49,924 nt of DNA from Candidatus Poseidoniaceae archaeon (GTDB lineage Archaea > Thermoplasmatota > Poseidoniia > Poseidoniales > Poseidoniaceae), in NCBI GenBank assembly GCA_949373075.1, contig CASIBX010000037.1:1-49924 (forward strand), given 5' to 3'. The notes beneath the pieces were generated by a model that saw only the letters and a list, made by a program, of their open reading frames with translations, was not told the origin of the DNA and searched no databases. Position numbers and translations under genes: made by a program. Below, piece by piece: positions 27,358 to 35,298 of this stretch (position 1 is its first letter; every line of letters begins with the position of its first letter).

Positions 27358-27404
27358 TGCGCACTGCGAACAGGGGCTATTGGATACCCCCTTTCTGTGG
27401 CGCA
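27358..27404 (+). promoter_or_regulatory. Imperfect hairpin ahead of the ribosomal operon
   Basis: TGCGCAC (27358-27364) can pair, with one bulge, to GTGGCGCA (27397-27404), and GGGG (27373-27376) to CCCC (27387-27390). It lies between the methyltransferase stop and rps13 and could end the pyrE operon. A weak TATA-like GATATAGG at 27431-27438 is a possible promoter for rps13. Both calls rest only on sequence inspection. Confidence 0.3.
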
Positions 27405-27497
27405 GTCTCGCGAATCTCAATCGCGGTCTTGATATAGGGGTTGTTTGTCGCAAAGTCGCTCGACATCATGTTGTACGCGTTTAACCGGTGAACCACC

Positions 27498-27962
27498 ATG
27501 GCAAATGATAAGGAATTGGGAGACGATTTCTCCTACATGCTTCGTATGGCAGATACAGATATTGATGGTCTAAAACCTCTAGGAACCGCACTGACTGCAG
27601 TTCGTGGAGTAGGTGATAGAACCGCTGCAAACATTTGTACAATTACAGGTTTCGACCCTGGTATGAAAGCAGGACACCTCGACCCATCCCAGCAAGAAAC
27701 TCTCAAGGAAGCAATCGAAAGTTACGCTCAAAACGTCCCACTATGGATGTTAAATCGTCAGAGAGACCTTGAGTCTGGTGACGAACTTCATCTGTCCGGA
27801 CAGGAACTGAAACTTACACACCAAGACGATATTACTCGCCTTCGTGGAATCAAGTGTTACCGCGGGGTCCGCCATGCTGGCGGCCACAAGGTACGTGGAC
27901 AGCGCGGTCGCTCCAATGGCCGTTTCGGACTGACGCTTGGAGTACAGCGCAAGAAATCGTGA
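27498..27962 (+). CDS. rps13: 30S ribosomal protein S13 (uS13)
   Basis: 154 residues, archaeal/eukaryotic-type length. Helix-two-turn-helix near LTAVRGVGDRTAANICTITG, and the C-terminal RLRGIKCYRGVRHAGGHKVRGQRGRSNGR block, which contacts rRNA at the subunit head. It is the first gene of a compact operon S13-S4-S11-RpoD, the order usual in Archaea. Confidence 0.97.
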   Translation: MANDKELGDDFSYMLRMADTDIDGLKPLGTALTAVRGVGDRTAANICTITGFDPGMKAGHLDPSQQETLKEAIESYAQNVPLWMLNRQRDLESGDELHLSGQELKLTHQDDITRLRGIKCYRGVRHAGGHKVRGQRGRSNGRFGLTLGVQRKKS

Positions 27963-27963
27963 T

Positions 27964-27970
27964 AGGAGGA
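27964..27970 (+). promoter_or_regulatory. Shine-Dalgarno site of rps4
   Basis: AGGAGGA lies 7 bases before the ATG at 27978, directly after the rps13 stop. It supports that start. Confidence 0.7.
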
Positions 27971-27977
27971 ATTAGAA

Positions 27978-28640
27978 ATGGGACATCCAAAATTCGCTCG
28001 ACCTAAATACGACACACCTCCTCATCCTTGGAAGGCTGACAGAATAGAAGAAGAACATGCAATTCAGGCAAACCATGGTCTGAAGAACATGACTGAAATT
28101 TGGAAGTCAAAGTCCGCACTTCGCCGTATTCGTGGCCAAGCAATGAAGTTGATTGGTCGAGTAGATACCTCTGAAGGACACTACTCCCGCGAAAAGGATG
28201 CGCTTCTTGCATCTCTAAACCGTAAGGGATTAATTGCAAGCGATGCAATTCTTGACGACATCTTGTCTCTATCCGCAGAGGATATTCTCAACCGTCGCCT
28301 TCAAGCCCAAGTTTACTACAAAGGACTAGCATGCTCAATGAAGCAGGCTCGTCAACTAGTAACCCACGGCCAGATATGCATCGGCGACCAAAAGGTAACA
28401 ATTCCGTCATACCCTGTAACTCGTGATGAAGAAGAATTGATTCGCTATCACCCTCGCTCCAACCTGAATGATGAAAACCACGTCATTCGCCAAACAATTC
28501 TCGGTGTTCGTGAATCTGCAGAATATGCAGAAGATGAAGTCGATCCTGAGGCAACTAAAGCAGATGCAGAAGTTGTCAAAGAATCTGCTGCTGAAGCACC
28601 TAAGGCCGAAGATACAGTTACTGAAGGAGGTGACCAATGA
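27978..28640 (+). CDS. rps4: 30S ribosomal protein S4 (uS4)
   Basis: 220 residues. The archaeal N-terminus reads GHPKFARPKYDTPPHPW; the S4 RNA-binding fold runs through RRLQAQVYYKGLACSMKQARQLVTHGQI in two blocks. After about residue 175 comes an acidic, Ala/Glu-rich tail (DEVDPEATKADAEVV and onward) beyond the usual S4 body. The stop overlaps the first start of rps11. Confidence 0.97.
   Translation: MGHPKFARPKYDTPPHPWKADRIEEEHAIQANHGLKNMTEIWKSKSALRRIRGQAMKLIGRVDTSEGHYSREKDALLASLNRKGLIASDAILDDILSLSAEDILNRRLQAQVYYKGLACSMKQARQLVTHGQICIGDQKVTIPSYPVTRDEEELIRYHPRSNLNDENHVIRQTILGVRESAEYAEDEVDPEATKADAEVVKESAAEAPKAEDTVTEGGDQ
28626..28633 (+). promoter_or_regulatory. Shine-Dalgarno site of rps11
   Basis: GGAGGTGA, a full complement to the conserved 16S rRNA 3' end, lies 3 bases before ATG 28637 and 6 bases before a second ATG at 28640. 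The spacing favours the second ATG. Confidence 0.7.
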
Positions 28641-29020
28641 TGCGTAAGGCAATCATCAATATCTTCTCTAGTTACAATAACGTTCTAATGACAGCTACTG
28701 ATTTAACAGGAGCTGAAACAATCGCTACATGTTCCGGTGGACAAGTAGTAAAGTCATCTAAGGACTCAGGAGGACAATTCGCTGCAACTCGTGCCGCAGA
28801 GCGCATGGCTGACCAACTGAAGGAGAAGGAATTCACCCAAGTTATTGTCAAGTACCGTGGACCTGGTGGAAACAAGTCAAACAATACTGGGCCTGGTGCT
28901 CAAGCAGCAATTCGTGCTCTAACTCGTGCAGGGGTAACCGTCACTCGAATCGAAGACGTGACTCCAATCGCTCACGATGGAACAAAGAAAAAGGGCGGAC
29001 GTCGTGGACGCCGTGTCTGA
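28637..29020 (+). CDS. rps11: 30S ribosomal protein S11 (uS11)
   Basis: 127 residues from the first of two tandem ATGs. The S11 signature is visible as IFSSYNNVLMTATDLTGAET and KYRGPGGNKSNNTGPGAQAA, with the basic C-terminus GTKKKGGRRGRRV. It binds 16S rRNA in the platform of the small subunit. Overlap with the rps4 stop shows translational coupling. Confidence 0.97.
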   Translation: MMRKAIINIFSSYNNVLMTATDLTGAETIATCSGGQVVKSSKDSGGQFAATRAAERMADQLKEKEFTQVIVKYRGPGGNKSNNTGPGAQAAIRALTRAGVTVTRIEDVTPIAHDGTKKKGGRRGRRV

Positions 29021-29026
29021 AATTCT

Positions 29027-29032
29027 GAGGTG
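29027..29032 (+). promoter_or_regulatory. Shine-Dalgarno site of rpoD
   Basis: GAGGTG ends 6 bases before ATG 29039. The GTG in this motif (29030) is itself an in-frame start candidate, but its position in the ribosome-binding site argues for the ATG. Confidence 0.6.
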
Positions 29033-29038
29033 TTTAAA

Positions 29039-29965
29039 ATGAAGGCTCAAATCGTTGAAGGCTGGCCAAAGGGTAACAAGATTAGAATCGTCTTGTCAGA
29101 AACAAACGCAGCACAGGTAAACAGCCTGCGCCGTGCAATTCTTTCAGATGTTCCTAAGATGGCAATCACAAAAGTTCGCTTCGAACAAGGCGTAACTCAA
29201 GATAACAAAGGCGAAGTAATCGAATCTGTTAACGTATTACCTGACGAGGTTTTGGCTCATCGCTTAGCAATGGTTCCAGTTCCAACATTCCTAGAGGAAT
29301 TCAAATTCCCTGAAGATGATGAAAACAACAAGGACCTTCCTGAAGATCAGTGGGGTTCACCACTTTCACAAATCATCTACCACCTATCTATCCGTGGACC
29401 AAACTCCGACTCTGATGAGCAATTCAAGACCGTATACGCAGGCGACTTGAACGTACTTGGAGAAACTAAACTCCAGATCAATGAGCAACACGCACGCATT
29501 CCATTGACCATTCTTTCCAGTGGCCAATATCTGGAACTATACGCGTACGCAACTCTTGGCCGTGGCCGTGACCACGCAAAGTGGTGCCCTGCTGCAGCGG
29601 TTACTTTCCAACCACGACAGAAGGCGACACTAAACAGGCCAAAGAAGGCAAACACTCTGTTTGACCTCAATCTAACTTCCAAGTCTGGACGTGCAATCAA
29701 CTCTAAATTATTCACAAACAAGGAATGTAATGATGTAGATTCAGTACTAGACTTAGAACGTGCATTGCACCAAGTTGGATATGGAACAAACCGTGATGAA
29801 GCATTCGATAATGCAATCACTCTGGAAGACATTGAGGGCGAGTACATCTTCTCTTACGAGTCCGATGGCGCTATGTCACCTGAGGAAATCTTCAACCAAG
29901 CATGTGCGGAATTATCCTCACGCTTCGGTAAGATTACTGGTGAAATCGATACAGCTCTGGCTTGA
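29039..29965 (+). CDS. rpoD: DNA-directed RNA polymerase subunit D (Rpo3)
   Basis: 308 residues from ATG 29039. Rpo3 pairs with Rpo11 as the assembly platform of archaeal RNA polymerase, like the alpha dimer of bacteria. Conserved parts are NSLRRAILSDVPKMAI and DEVLAHRLAMVPVP. Only three cysteines occur in the protein (WCPA, KECND, QACAE) and they form no ferredoxin-like pattern, so the optional 4Fe-4S domain of some archaeal Rpo3 proteins is not functional here. It ends the operon; the rpl18e-rpl13-rps9 genes that often follow are not seen. Confidence 0.95.
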   Translation: MKAQIVEGWPKGNKIRIVLSETNAAQVNSLRRAILSDVPKMAITKVRFEQGVTQDNKGEVIESVNVLPDEVLAHRLAMVPVPTFLEEFKFPEDDENNKDLPEDQWGSPLSQIIYHLSIRGPNSDSDEQFKTVYAGDLNVLGETKLQINEQHARIPLTILSSGQYLELYAYATLGRGRDHAKWCPAAAVTFQPRQKATLNRPKKANTLFDLNLTSKSGRAINSKLFTNKECNDVDSVLDLERALHQVGYGTNRDEAFDNAITLEDIEGEYIFSYESDGAMSPEEIFNQACAELSSRFGKITGEIDTALA

Positions 29966-30032
29966 AAACATCTCTGACCGTTCTCTCAATATTGGAGAAG
30001 CATGATGACCTAGTTAGCCTAGCGTTAGCACA

Positions 30033-30953
30033 ATGAATGAGGTCACAGTCCAAGTAGGGGGCCACGTAACCCTGCTTTTTTCTATTCATTCCAAGCAACT
30101 GCTTGCCAGAAACCAAGGTTCCCGTGGTGCGGGAATGTGCCTTGAAGATGGGGTTGAAGCCTCAGTGAAAAAAGTGGGAACTGGCAATGATTCTATCTCA
30201 GTATCATTCATGGATGGTACACCATTTGTTGAAGGAGAACGATTGTATTCTGAATTGTTAGATTCATTTAGAGAACTATTCAAAGTTGAAACCTCGGTCA
30301 ATATCGATATTCAATTAGCATTACCAGTTTCCCAAGGGTTTGGTATGTCTGGGGCTGGTTTACTTGCGGCTAGTTTAGCACTAGGCGAAGTATTCGATTG
30401 TGGCGATGAAGGACAGTTAGCACGCCTAGCTCATCGCCACGAAAGAAGAAACTCTAGTGGTCTTGGTGACGTTTTAGGTCTGTGGGCAGGAGGCTGTGAA
30501 CTCAGAATTACACCTGGTAGTCCGCCATTCCCTGGTAAAGCATACGGTTTCGATGTAGGTTGCCCTGCGCTGTTAGTTTGGGACCCTTATGGGGGCAAAC
30601 ACACTTCGAACTACATTGACGACCCGACTTGGATATCTAAAATAACCAAGGCAGGGGAGTCTGCAGTTAATCGTTTGAGCCAATATGATTGGGACCAGAG
30701 TATTTGGGGGAAATTACTTGATGAGGCAGATAAATTCGCTTTGGAATCCGGTTTGCTAGAGGAGCCAGAACGGGCCAAATTACTCAGTGCCGTTATGGAA
30801 CAAGCCGATGATTCAATGAGTTGTCATCTCTGTATGTTGGGTACATCGTTGATAGTTCTGCCCAAGAGCCTTAGACATATTTCTGATTATGATGAATTGG
30901 CCTCAAAATTACGAACTCTTGGTTTAGGAGTTCGGGAAACTATTCTTCAGTAG
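30033..30953 (+). CDS. Pantoate kinase (GHMP family)
   Basis: 306 residues. Archaeal pantoate kinase phosphorylates pantoate in the archaeal route to coenzyme A. The GHMP ATP-binding loop is LPVSQGFGMSGAGLLAASLA at about 97-116, followed by AHRHERRNSSGLGDVLGLWAG in the conserved second motif. Family placement is by overall pattern; other archaeal GHMP kinases are less likely. It lies 67 bp after rpoD on the same strand and overlaps the end of the convergent nuclease gene by 14 bp. Confidence 0.82.
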   Translation: MNEVTVQVGGHVTLLFSIHSKQLLARNQGSRGAGMCLEDGVEASVKKVGTGNDSISVSFMDGTPFVEGERLYSELLDSFRELFKVETSVNIDIQLALPVSQGFGMSGAGLLAASLALGEVFDCGDEGQLARLAHRHERRNSSGLGDVLGLWAGGCELRITPGSPPFPGKAYGFDVGCPALLVWDPYGGKHTSNYIDDPTWISKITKAGESAVNRLSQYDWDQSIWGKLLDEADKFALESGLLEEPERAKLLSAVMEQADDSMSCHLCMLGTSLIVLPKSLRHISDYDELASKLRTLGLGVRETILQ

Positions 30954-31989
30954 AACGGTTTAGCGCTGATAAGTCCAGTGGACCACAGTCTAGTAAAACC
31001 GTTCCAGGTATGTGTACATTTGCACAGAACCCGTGACGGAAGACCAAGGCTCCTTGCCCCCAAGCCTCAACATATCTGTTCGCTTGCTTGGCGATTTTCT
31101 TCCTTTGGAAATCTACATCTGCGCCATAGAAGTGTTTAGCATCAATCCATGCTACTGGCTCACCATTGATTTCAACATGGTCCAAGAATAACAAATCAGG
31201 AGTATTAACTGGTCTGCCATGTTCTTCCATCTGTTCTTTGACCATCTCTGGTTGCCGGCGTACTCTGACGCCTTGATCTTCGAACCAATCTGCAAGAATT
31301 TCCTCAAATAGGTCTGCTCTAACGTGAGTTTCAGATTGGTCGACATGGCTTACTCTATCTGCTGCTTCTGCCGCCTCAAATTCATTTCTTTCTCTTTCTT
31401 TGAATTTTGAAGGCGCTCGAAGAGTTTCTTTAATTCTTGATTTCGACCACCCCATTTCCTTCAATACTAATCTGAAGATATTCATTGGGGGGAAATCAAA
31501 ACGTTTTGACAAATCGACAATACCTACTCCTTCTCTGTATAGTCTAACCAGCGCCTTACCCCTGGATTGTAATTGACCATGCGAGTATACTGTTTTTTGC
31601 TGAAGTAATGCACTGCGTAGTGAAAGTGCTTGATCTAGAGTCATGTCTAGATTGTCAACCATAGTTCCGATTTCAGCAACCCTTTCATCAGGTAGCCATC
31701 CAAACTCACCCTTTCTAACTACTTTAGACGCTAGTGTAGATTCTGTCTTCAAGGCGACTGGGTTGTTCGACCACTCGAAAGAGAAAAGCCTAGGCTCTTC
31801 GATTTCTTTGGGGATTCCAATTGGCCTAGGTTTAGTTTCAAACCTAGACTTTGCAGATAATTTTGCAGCAGCATCAAACTCTGAATGTCTTTCTAGCAGA
31901 TTCGTTCTAGACGGGCCACCATATCGCTTTGGTTTTGATGAGCCCTTTCCATTACGGCGGGACCGATTACGCTTTTTCTCATCGGCCAT
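30940..31989 (-). CDS. TPD-domain nuclease, homologue type of eukaryotic CDIN1 (C15orf41)
   Basis: 349 residues. A basic N-terminus (RNRSRRNGKGSSKPKRYGG) is followed by a helical region with a DNA-binding-like helix-turn-helix (GIVDLSKRFDFPPMNIFRLV). The C-terminal domain holds the TPD motif (NTPDLLFL, Asp265) and WIDAK (Asp283, Lys285), the PD-(D/E)xK nuclease pattern. RYVEAWGQGALVFRHGF then resembles the end of CDIN1. In humans CDIN1 is linked to congenital dyserythropoietic anaemia; TPD proteins are also known in Archaea. The substrate is not known. Both catalytic-type residues are present, so it is probably active. Confidence 0.78.
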   Translation of the reverse strand: MADEKKRNRSRRNGKGSSKPKRYGGPSRTNLLERHSEFDAAAKLSAKSRFETKPRPIGIPKEIEEPRLFSFEWSNNPVALKTESTLASKVVRKGEFGWLPDERVAEIGTMVDNLDMTLDQALSLRSALLQQKTVYSHGQLQSRGKALVRLYREGVGIVDLSKRFDFPPMNIFRLVLKEMGWSKSRIKETLRAPSKFKERERNEFEAAEAADRVSHVDQSETHVRADLFEEILADWFEDQGVRVRRQPEMVKEQMEEHGRPVNTPDLLFLDHVEINGEPVAWIDAKHFYGADVDFQRKKIAKQANRYVEAWGQGALVFRHGFCANVHIPGTVLLDCGPLDLSALNRSTEE

Positions 31990-32027
31990 GCTAACTCCTG
32001 TTGCGTACGCTCCATAGATACACCGGC

Positions 32028-32501
32028 TTAATTGATAGTCGACATATCATCTAACATTTGTTCGGTTTGCTTTTTCATGAACGCATTGATACGTCCTGAA
32101 AATATAGACATCATTCTTGAAGCTTCACAACTTGAATGAATTTCAATACCACCGTCTTCCTCTGAAAGAAAAGTAATACATATTTTTAATTCTTTCAAAC
32201 CACTACCAATTGGTCGTTCATTTCGGCTTTGCCCTTGGCCTAATAATTCGATTTCACAAAACCCATCTCCTTCGCGGAGAGAATTGACCAGCCACCGGAT
32301 TTCGATTAATCCACCTTTGATAATCTGATGGACTGCGATATGGTCGCCTTCATCCAAAGATTCAGAATTTGTAGCAAGCATACCTTTTGCTCCAGTATTC
32401 CAATCTGGCCAACTACTTGGGTTTCTAAATAGTCCTAGGGCATTATTCACTACTTCAATCGACAATTTGCGTCTGGCAGTATAAGTGAACTCCTTGCCCA
32501 T
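32028..32501 (-). CDS. SRPBCC (START-like) domain protein
   Basis: 157 residues from ATG 32501; a TTG at 32513 would add four. The pattern is typical of the SRPBCC helix-grip fold: a first strand (FTYTARRKLSI), an amphipathic helix with NPSSWPDWNTGA, alternating strands, and a long C-terminal helix (FSGRINAFMKKQTEQML). Such proteins bind hydrophobic ligands; the ligand is unknown here. It lies 38 bp upstream of the nuclease gene on the same strand. Confidence 0.7.
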   Translation of the reverse strand: MGKEFTYTARRKLSIEVVNNALGLFRNPSSWPDWNTGAKGMLATNSESLDEGDHIAVHQIIKGGLIEIRWLVNSLREGDGFCEIELLGQGQSRNERPIGSGLKELKICITFLSEEDGGIEIHSSCEASRMMSIFSGRINAFMKKQTEQMLDDMSTIN

Positions 32502-32583
32502 AGTTTGGGCCAATTAGCGATATAGCATTGATATTACGGACGGTTGATACATCATTTCAAGTGATAGGTGGTGATGGGAAATC

Positions 32584-35298
32584 ATGCGTCGTCTGTTGAC
32601 ATTGCTAGTAGTATCTCTTTTACTCTTCCCTTTCGTTTCAGTTGAAGGCGAAGACCAAGGGCCTCTAGGATGGGCTCAATCTGCAGGGGGGTTTGATGAT
32701 GAAAGTCTGGCGGGTCATGTGGTATTGGACGACAATAGTATAATCGCAGCAGGACAGTATACATCTTCTGCAATATTCGGTGATGATGGAATTGGAGCAA
32801 CAGGTTTTGATGGTGATGCTGACATGTATGTTGGAAAAATGGATCCATCGGGCACTTGGACTTCAATCCATGGCTTTGGCAGTGAAGGTACAGATGGAAT
32901 TGACGCAATAGCACTACACCCTTCAGGCGACATCATTCTCGCTGGGCATTTTTGTATAGGCACAGCAGGGATGTCTTGTGAAATGAACATGAGTACTCAG
33001 ACGCTAGTTAAAGGGACTGAACAAGGCGAAGGCGATGCATTCATAGGACGATTCTCTTACAGTGCAGGTGAACTAAATATTATTTGGATCCGAACAATAT
33101 CAAACGAAAATGATCTCTCCGCTTTTGATATTTCAATAAGCCCTAGCGGTGGTATTTCTGTAGGAATATTCCATCGTGATGTTATTGAGGTTGAGAGTAA
33201 TCTAATACCTGGCTCAGGAGGTTTAAGTCTTGCAATATTGCATTATGATGAGAATGGGGGAATAGTGTGGGTTAACGGAATCTCTAGCCCGAACGACTTA
33301 GAATCATTTGGTGGAATGTGCTATTCCGATAGCGGGTATTTGCATGTTACTGGCGCATTCATTGACACAATCATGTTCATAGAAACACACGACTCTGAAG
33401 GCGGCGCTGATATATTTGCGGCCCAATTAGACGGTGATGGAAATTTCACATGGACCTCTTTTGCAGGCAGTACTGGAGATGATTGGGCCAATGATTGTGC
33501 AATCGATAGCAATGGCCAAATGCATATCGTCGGTCAATTTGAAAACACGGCCTATTTCGGATTTATCAACGTAACTTCTAACGGTTGGTGGGACATGTTC
33601 CATGCTGTTTTGTCACCCCTGGGAGTATGGCAAGAAGTTTCTAATTCGGGAGGCGGAGGCTGGGAAACCATAGAATCGATAATCTTCGATTCGCGCGACA
33701 ATGCAATTGTTGTCGGTAGCTACACCTCGGGCTTCAGTTTAGGGATAGACAATCTCACCGATAGAGATTCTAACGGAGACCTAAGGGATGTGTTCGTAGC
33801 ACAATTTGATTCTGACAATCAATGGCTTTGGGCCATATCTGCAGGCGGCCTAGGTGATGACAGGGGGATATCTATTCAATTTGGAGACAATGAATCGCCA
33901 ATAATCGGGATGGAAATTCAGAATTCCGCCCAGATGTCTAATTTCACAGTAAACTCCTCAGGGTCTTACGATATTGCACTTTGGAATTACGCAAGAGACC
34001 ACGATTCAGACGGATTAACCGACGGTGCTGATAATTGCCCTAGAGCGGCAAACCCTGCCCAACAAGATACAGATGGTGACCTGTTTGGAGATGCTTGCGA
34101 TGATGATGATGATGGCGATGCTGTAGGTGATGACTGGGACGATTGCACTCCGGGGGAGACGGGTTGGAACTCGGCTCCAAATACTGATCATGACAGTGAT
34201 GGATGCAGAGATGAAACTGAAGATTTCGACGATGATGAAGATGGAGTTCTCGACCTATATGATGAATGCCCTAAAGGGCCAATCGGCTGGTTTTCGACTA
34301 TTGAAAACGATGAAAACCAAGATGGTTGTGAAGATTTAGATTCTGATGGCGATGGCTATGTTGACCAACTGGACAAGTGCCCCGACATCGATGATGACCA
34401 AGCCGACTTGGATGGTGACGGAATTGGCGATGCATGCGAAACCGATACCGATGGTGACGGAATTATCGATACTTTAGACAATTGTGCCCGTGACCAATTT
34501 TCGTGGGAAAGTGTGCATGGAATTGACCATGACCAAGACGGATGTAGAGATCTTGATAGAGATGCGGATGACGATGGAGATAATCTTCTAGACCTGTCCG
34601 ATGACTGTCCTGTTGGAGAAATAAATTGGAACAGTAGTTTCGACCACGATAACGATGGTTGTCATGATGATAGAGAAGACTCAGACGATGATTCAGATGG
34701 TTTCGAAGACTCAGTAGATATTTGTCCGCGCGGATATGTCGGAATGTCCGGCGTTGGAATGGACTTCGACCAAGATGGATGTGTCGACTCGATAGAAGAT
34801 GATGACGACGATAACGATGGCGTTTTAGACGCTTCAGATGAATGCCGTTTCACTCCCCCAAATTTGGAAGTGGAGGCGAATGGATGCTCTGGCGTTCAAT
34901 TGGATGATGATAATGACGGGGTGCACAATTTGAACGATCTCTGTCCTGCAACACCTCTCGGTGAAATTGTATCTTCAACTGGTTGCACAGTTCAAACTGA
35001 AGAGAAAACAAAATCTCAAGAAGATATTGAAACATCATCATCTCTTACCTGGATTCTATTTGTTATAGCAGGGGTTTTGGTCGTAGTGGCTCTTATTGTA
35101 ACTTTCAGACCACAAAAGCCTCTTCCTGCAAAATCAGTTCCTAACGTTAACCCAAACGTAATCCCTAACGTAAACCCAGTTTCAACTGTAGACGATGGAG
35201 GGAGCCAAGGGGATAGCAGTGCCACTTCTGCCGACATCGGAAGTGCCGGCCTCGATGTCGATACTAGCCAAGCCCAACTCGCTACAGACGAAAACTGA
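32584..35298 (+). CDS. Giant surface protein: beta-propeller-like repeats, TSP3 array, C-terminal anchor
   Basis: 904 residues from an ATG preceded by a GGTGGTGA ribosome-binding site. Signal peptide LLTLLVVSLLLFPFVSVEG. Residues about 25-470 contain repeats of the form W....GG..DD....I..D....I.VG.F, typical of SBBP-like propeller repeats. Residues about 475-800 are thrombospondin type 3 repeats with D.D.DG..D and paired Cys, predicted to bind Ca. One membrane helix (TWILFVIAGVLVVVALIVTF) and a Pro/Asn/Ser-rich cytoplasmic tail follow. The end overlaps the end of convergent leuS by 117 bp. Probably an adhesin or surface-layer component. Confidence 0.85.
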   Translation: MRRLLTLLVVSLLLFPFVSVEGEDQGPLGWAQSAGGFDDESLAGHVVLDDNSIIAAGQYTSSAIFGDDGIGATGFDGDADMYVGKMDPSGTWTSIHGFGSEGTDGIDAIALHPSGDIILAGHFCIGTAGMSCEMNMSTQTLVKGTEQGEGDAFIGRFSYSAGELNIIWIRTISNENDLSAFDISISPSGGISVGIFHRDVIEVESNLIPGSGGLSLAILHYDENGGIVWVNGISSPNDLESFGGMCYSDSGYLHVTGAFIDTIMFIETHDSEGGADIFAAQLDGDGNFTWTSFAGSTGDDWANDCAIDSNGQMHIVGQFENTAYFGFINVTSNGWWDMFHAVLSPLGVWQEVSNSGGGGWETIESIIFDSRDNAIVVGSYTSGFSLGIDNLTDRDSNGDLRDVFVAQFDSDNQWLWAISAGGLGDDRGISIQFGDNESPIIGMEIQNSAQMSNFTVNSSGSYDIALWNYARDHDSDGLTDGADNCPRAANPAQQDTDGDLFGDACDDDDDGDAVGDDWDDCTPGETGWNSAPNTDHDSDGCRDETEDFDDDEDGVLDLYDECPKGPIGWFSTIENDENQDGCEDLDSDGDGYVDQLDKCPDIDDDQADLDGDGIGDACETDTDGDGIIDTLDNCARDQFSWESVHGIDHDQDGCRDLDRDADDDGDNLLDLSDDCPVGEINWNSSFDHDNDGCHDDREDSDDDSDGFEDSVDICPRGYVGMSGVGMDFDQDGCVDSIEDDDDDNDGVLDASDECRFTPPNLEVEANGCSGVQLDDDNDGVHNLNDLCPATPLGEIVSSTGCTVQTEEKTKSQEDIETSSSLTWILFVIAGVLVVVALIVTFRPQKPLPAKSVPNVNPNVIPNVNPVSTVDDGGSQGDSSATSADIGSAGLDVDTSQAQLATDEN
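34000..34965 (+). repeat. Thrombospondin type 3 array of the 904-aa protein
   Basis: About nine units of D.DQDGC.D or DDDDDGDG.D type separated by Cys-Pro motifs. Acidic codon runs (GATGATGAT) make the DNA itself repetitive and explain the false ORFs on the other strand. Confidence 0.75.

Noticed and set aside
29966-30032. Possible tRNA or small RNA after rpoD
   Set aside because: No cloverleaf stems or T-loop consensus could be found; it is probably a leader or promoter region.
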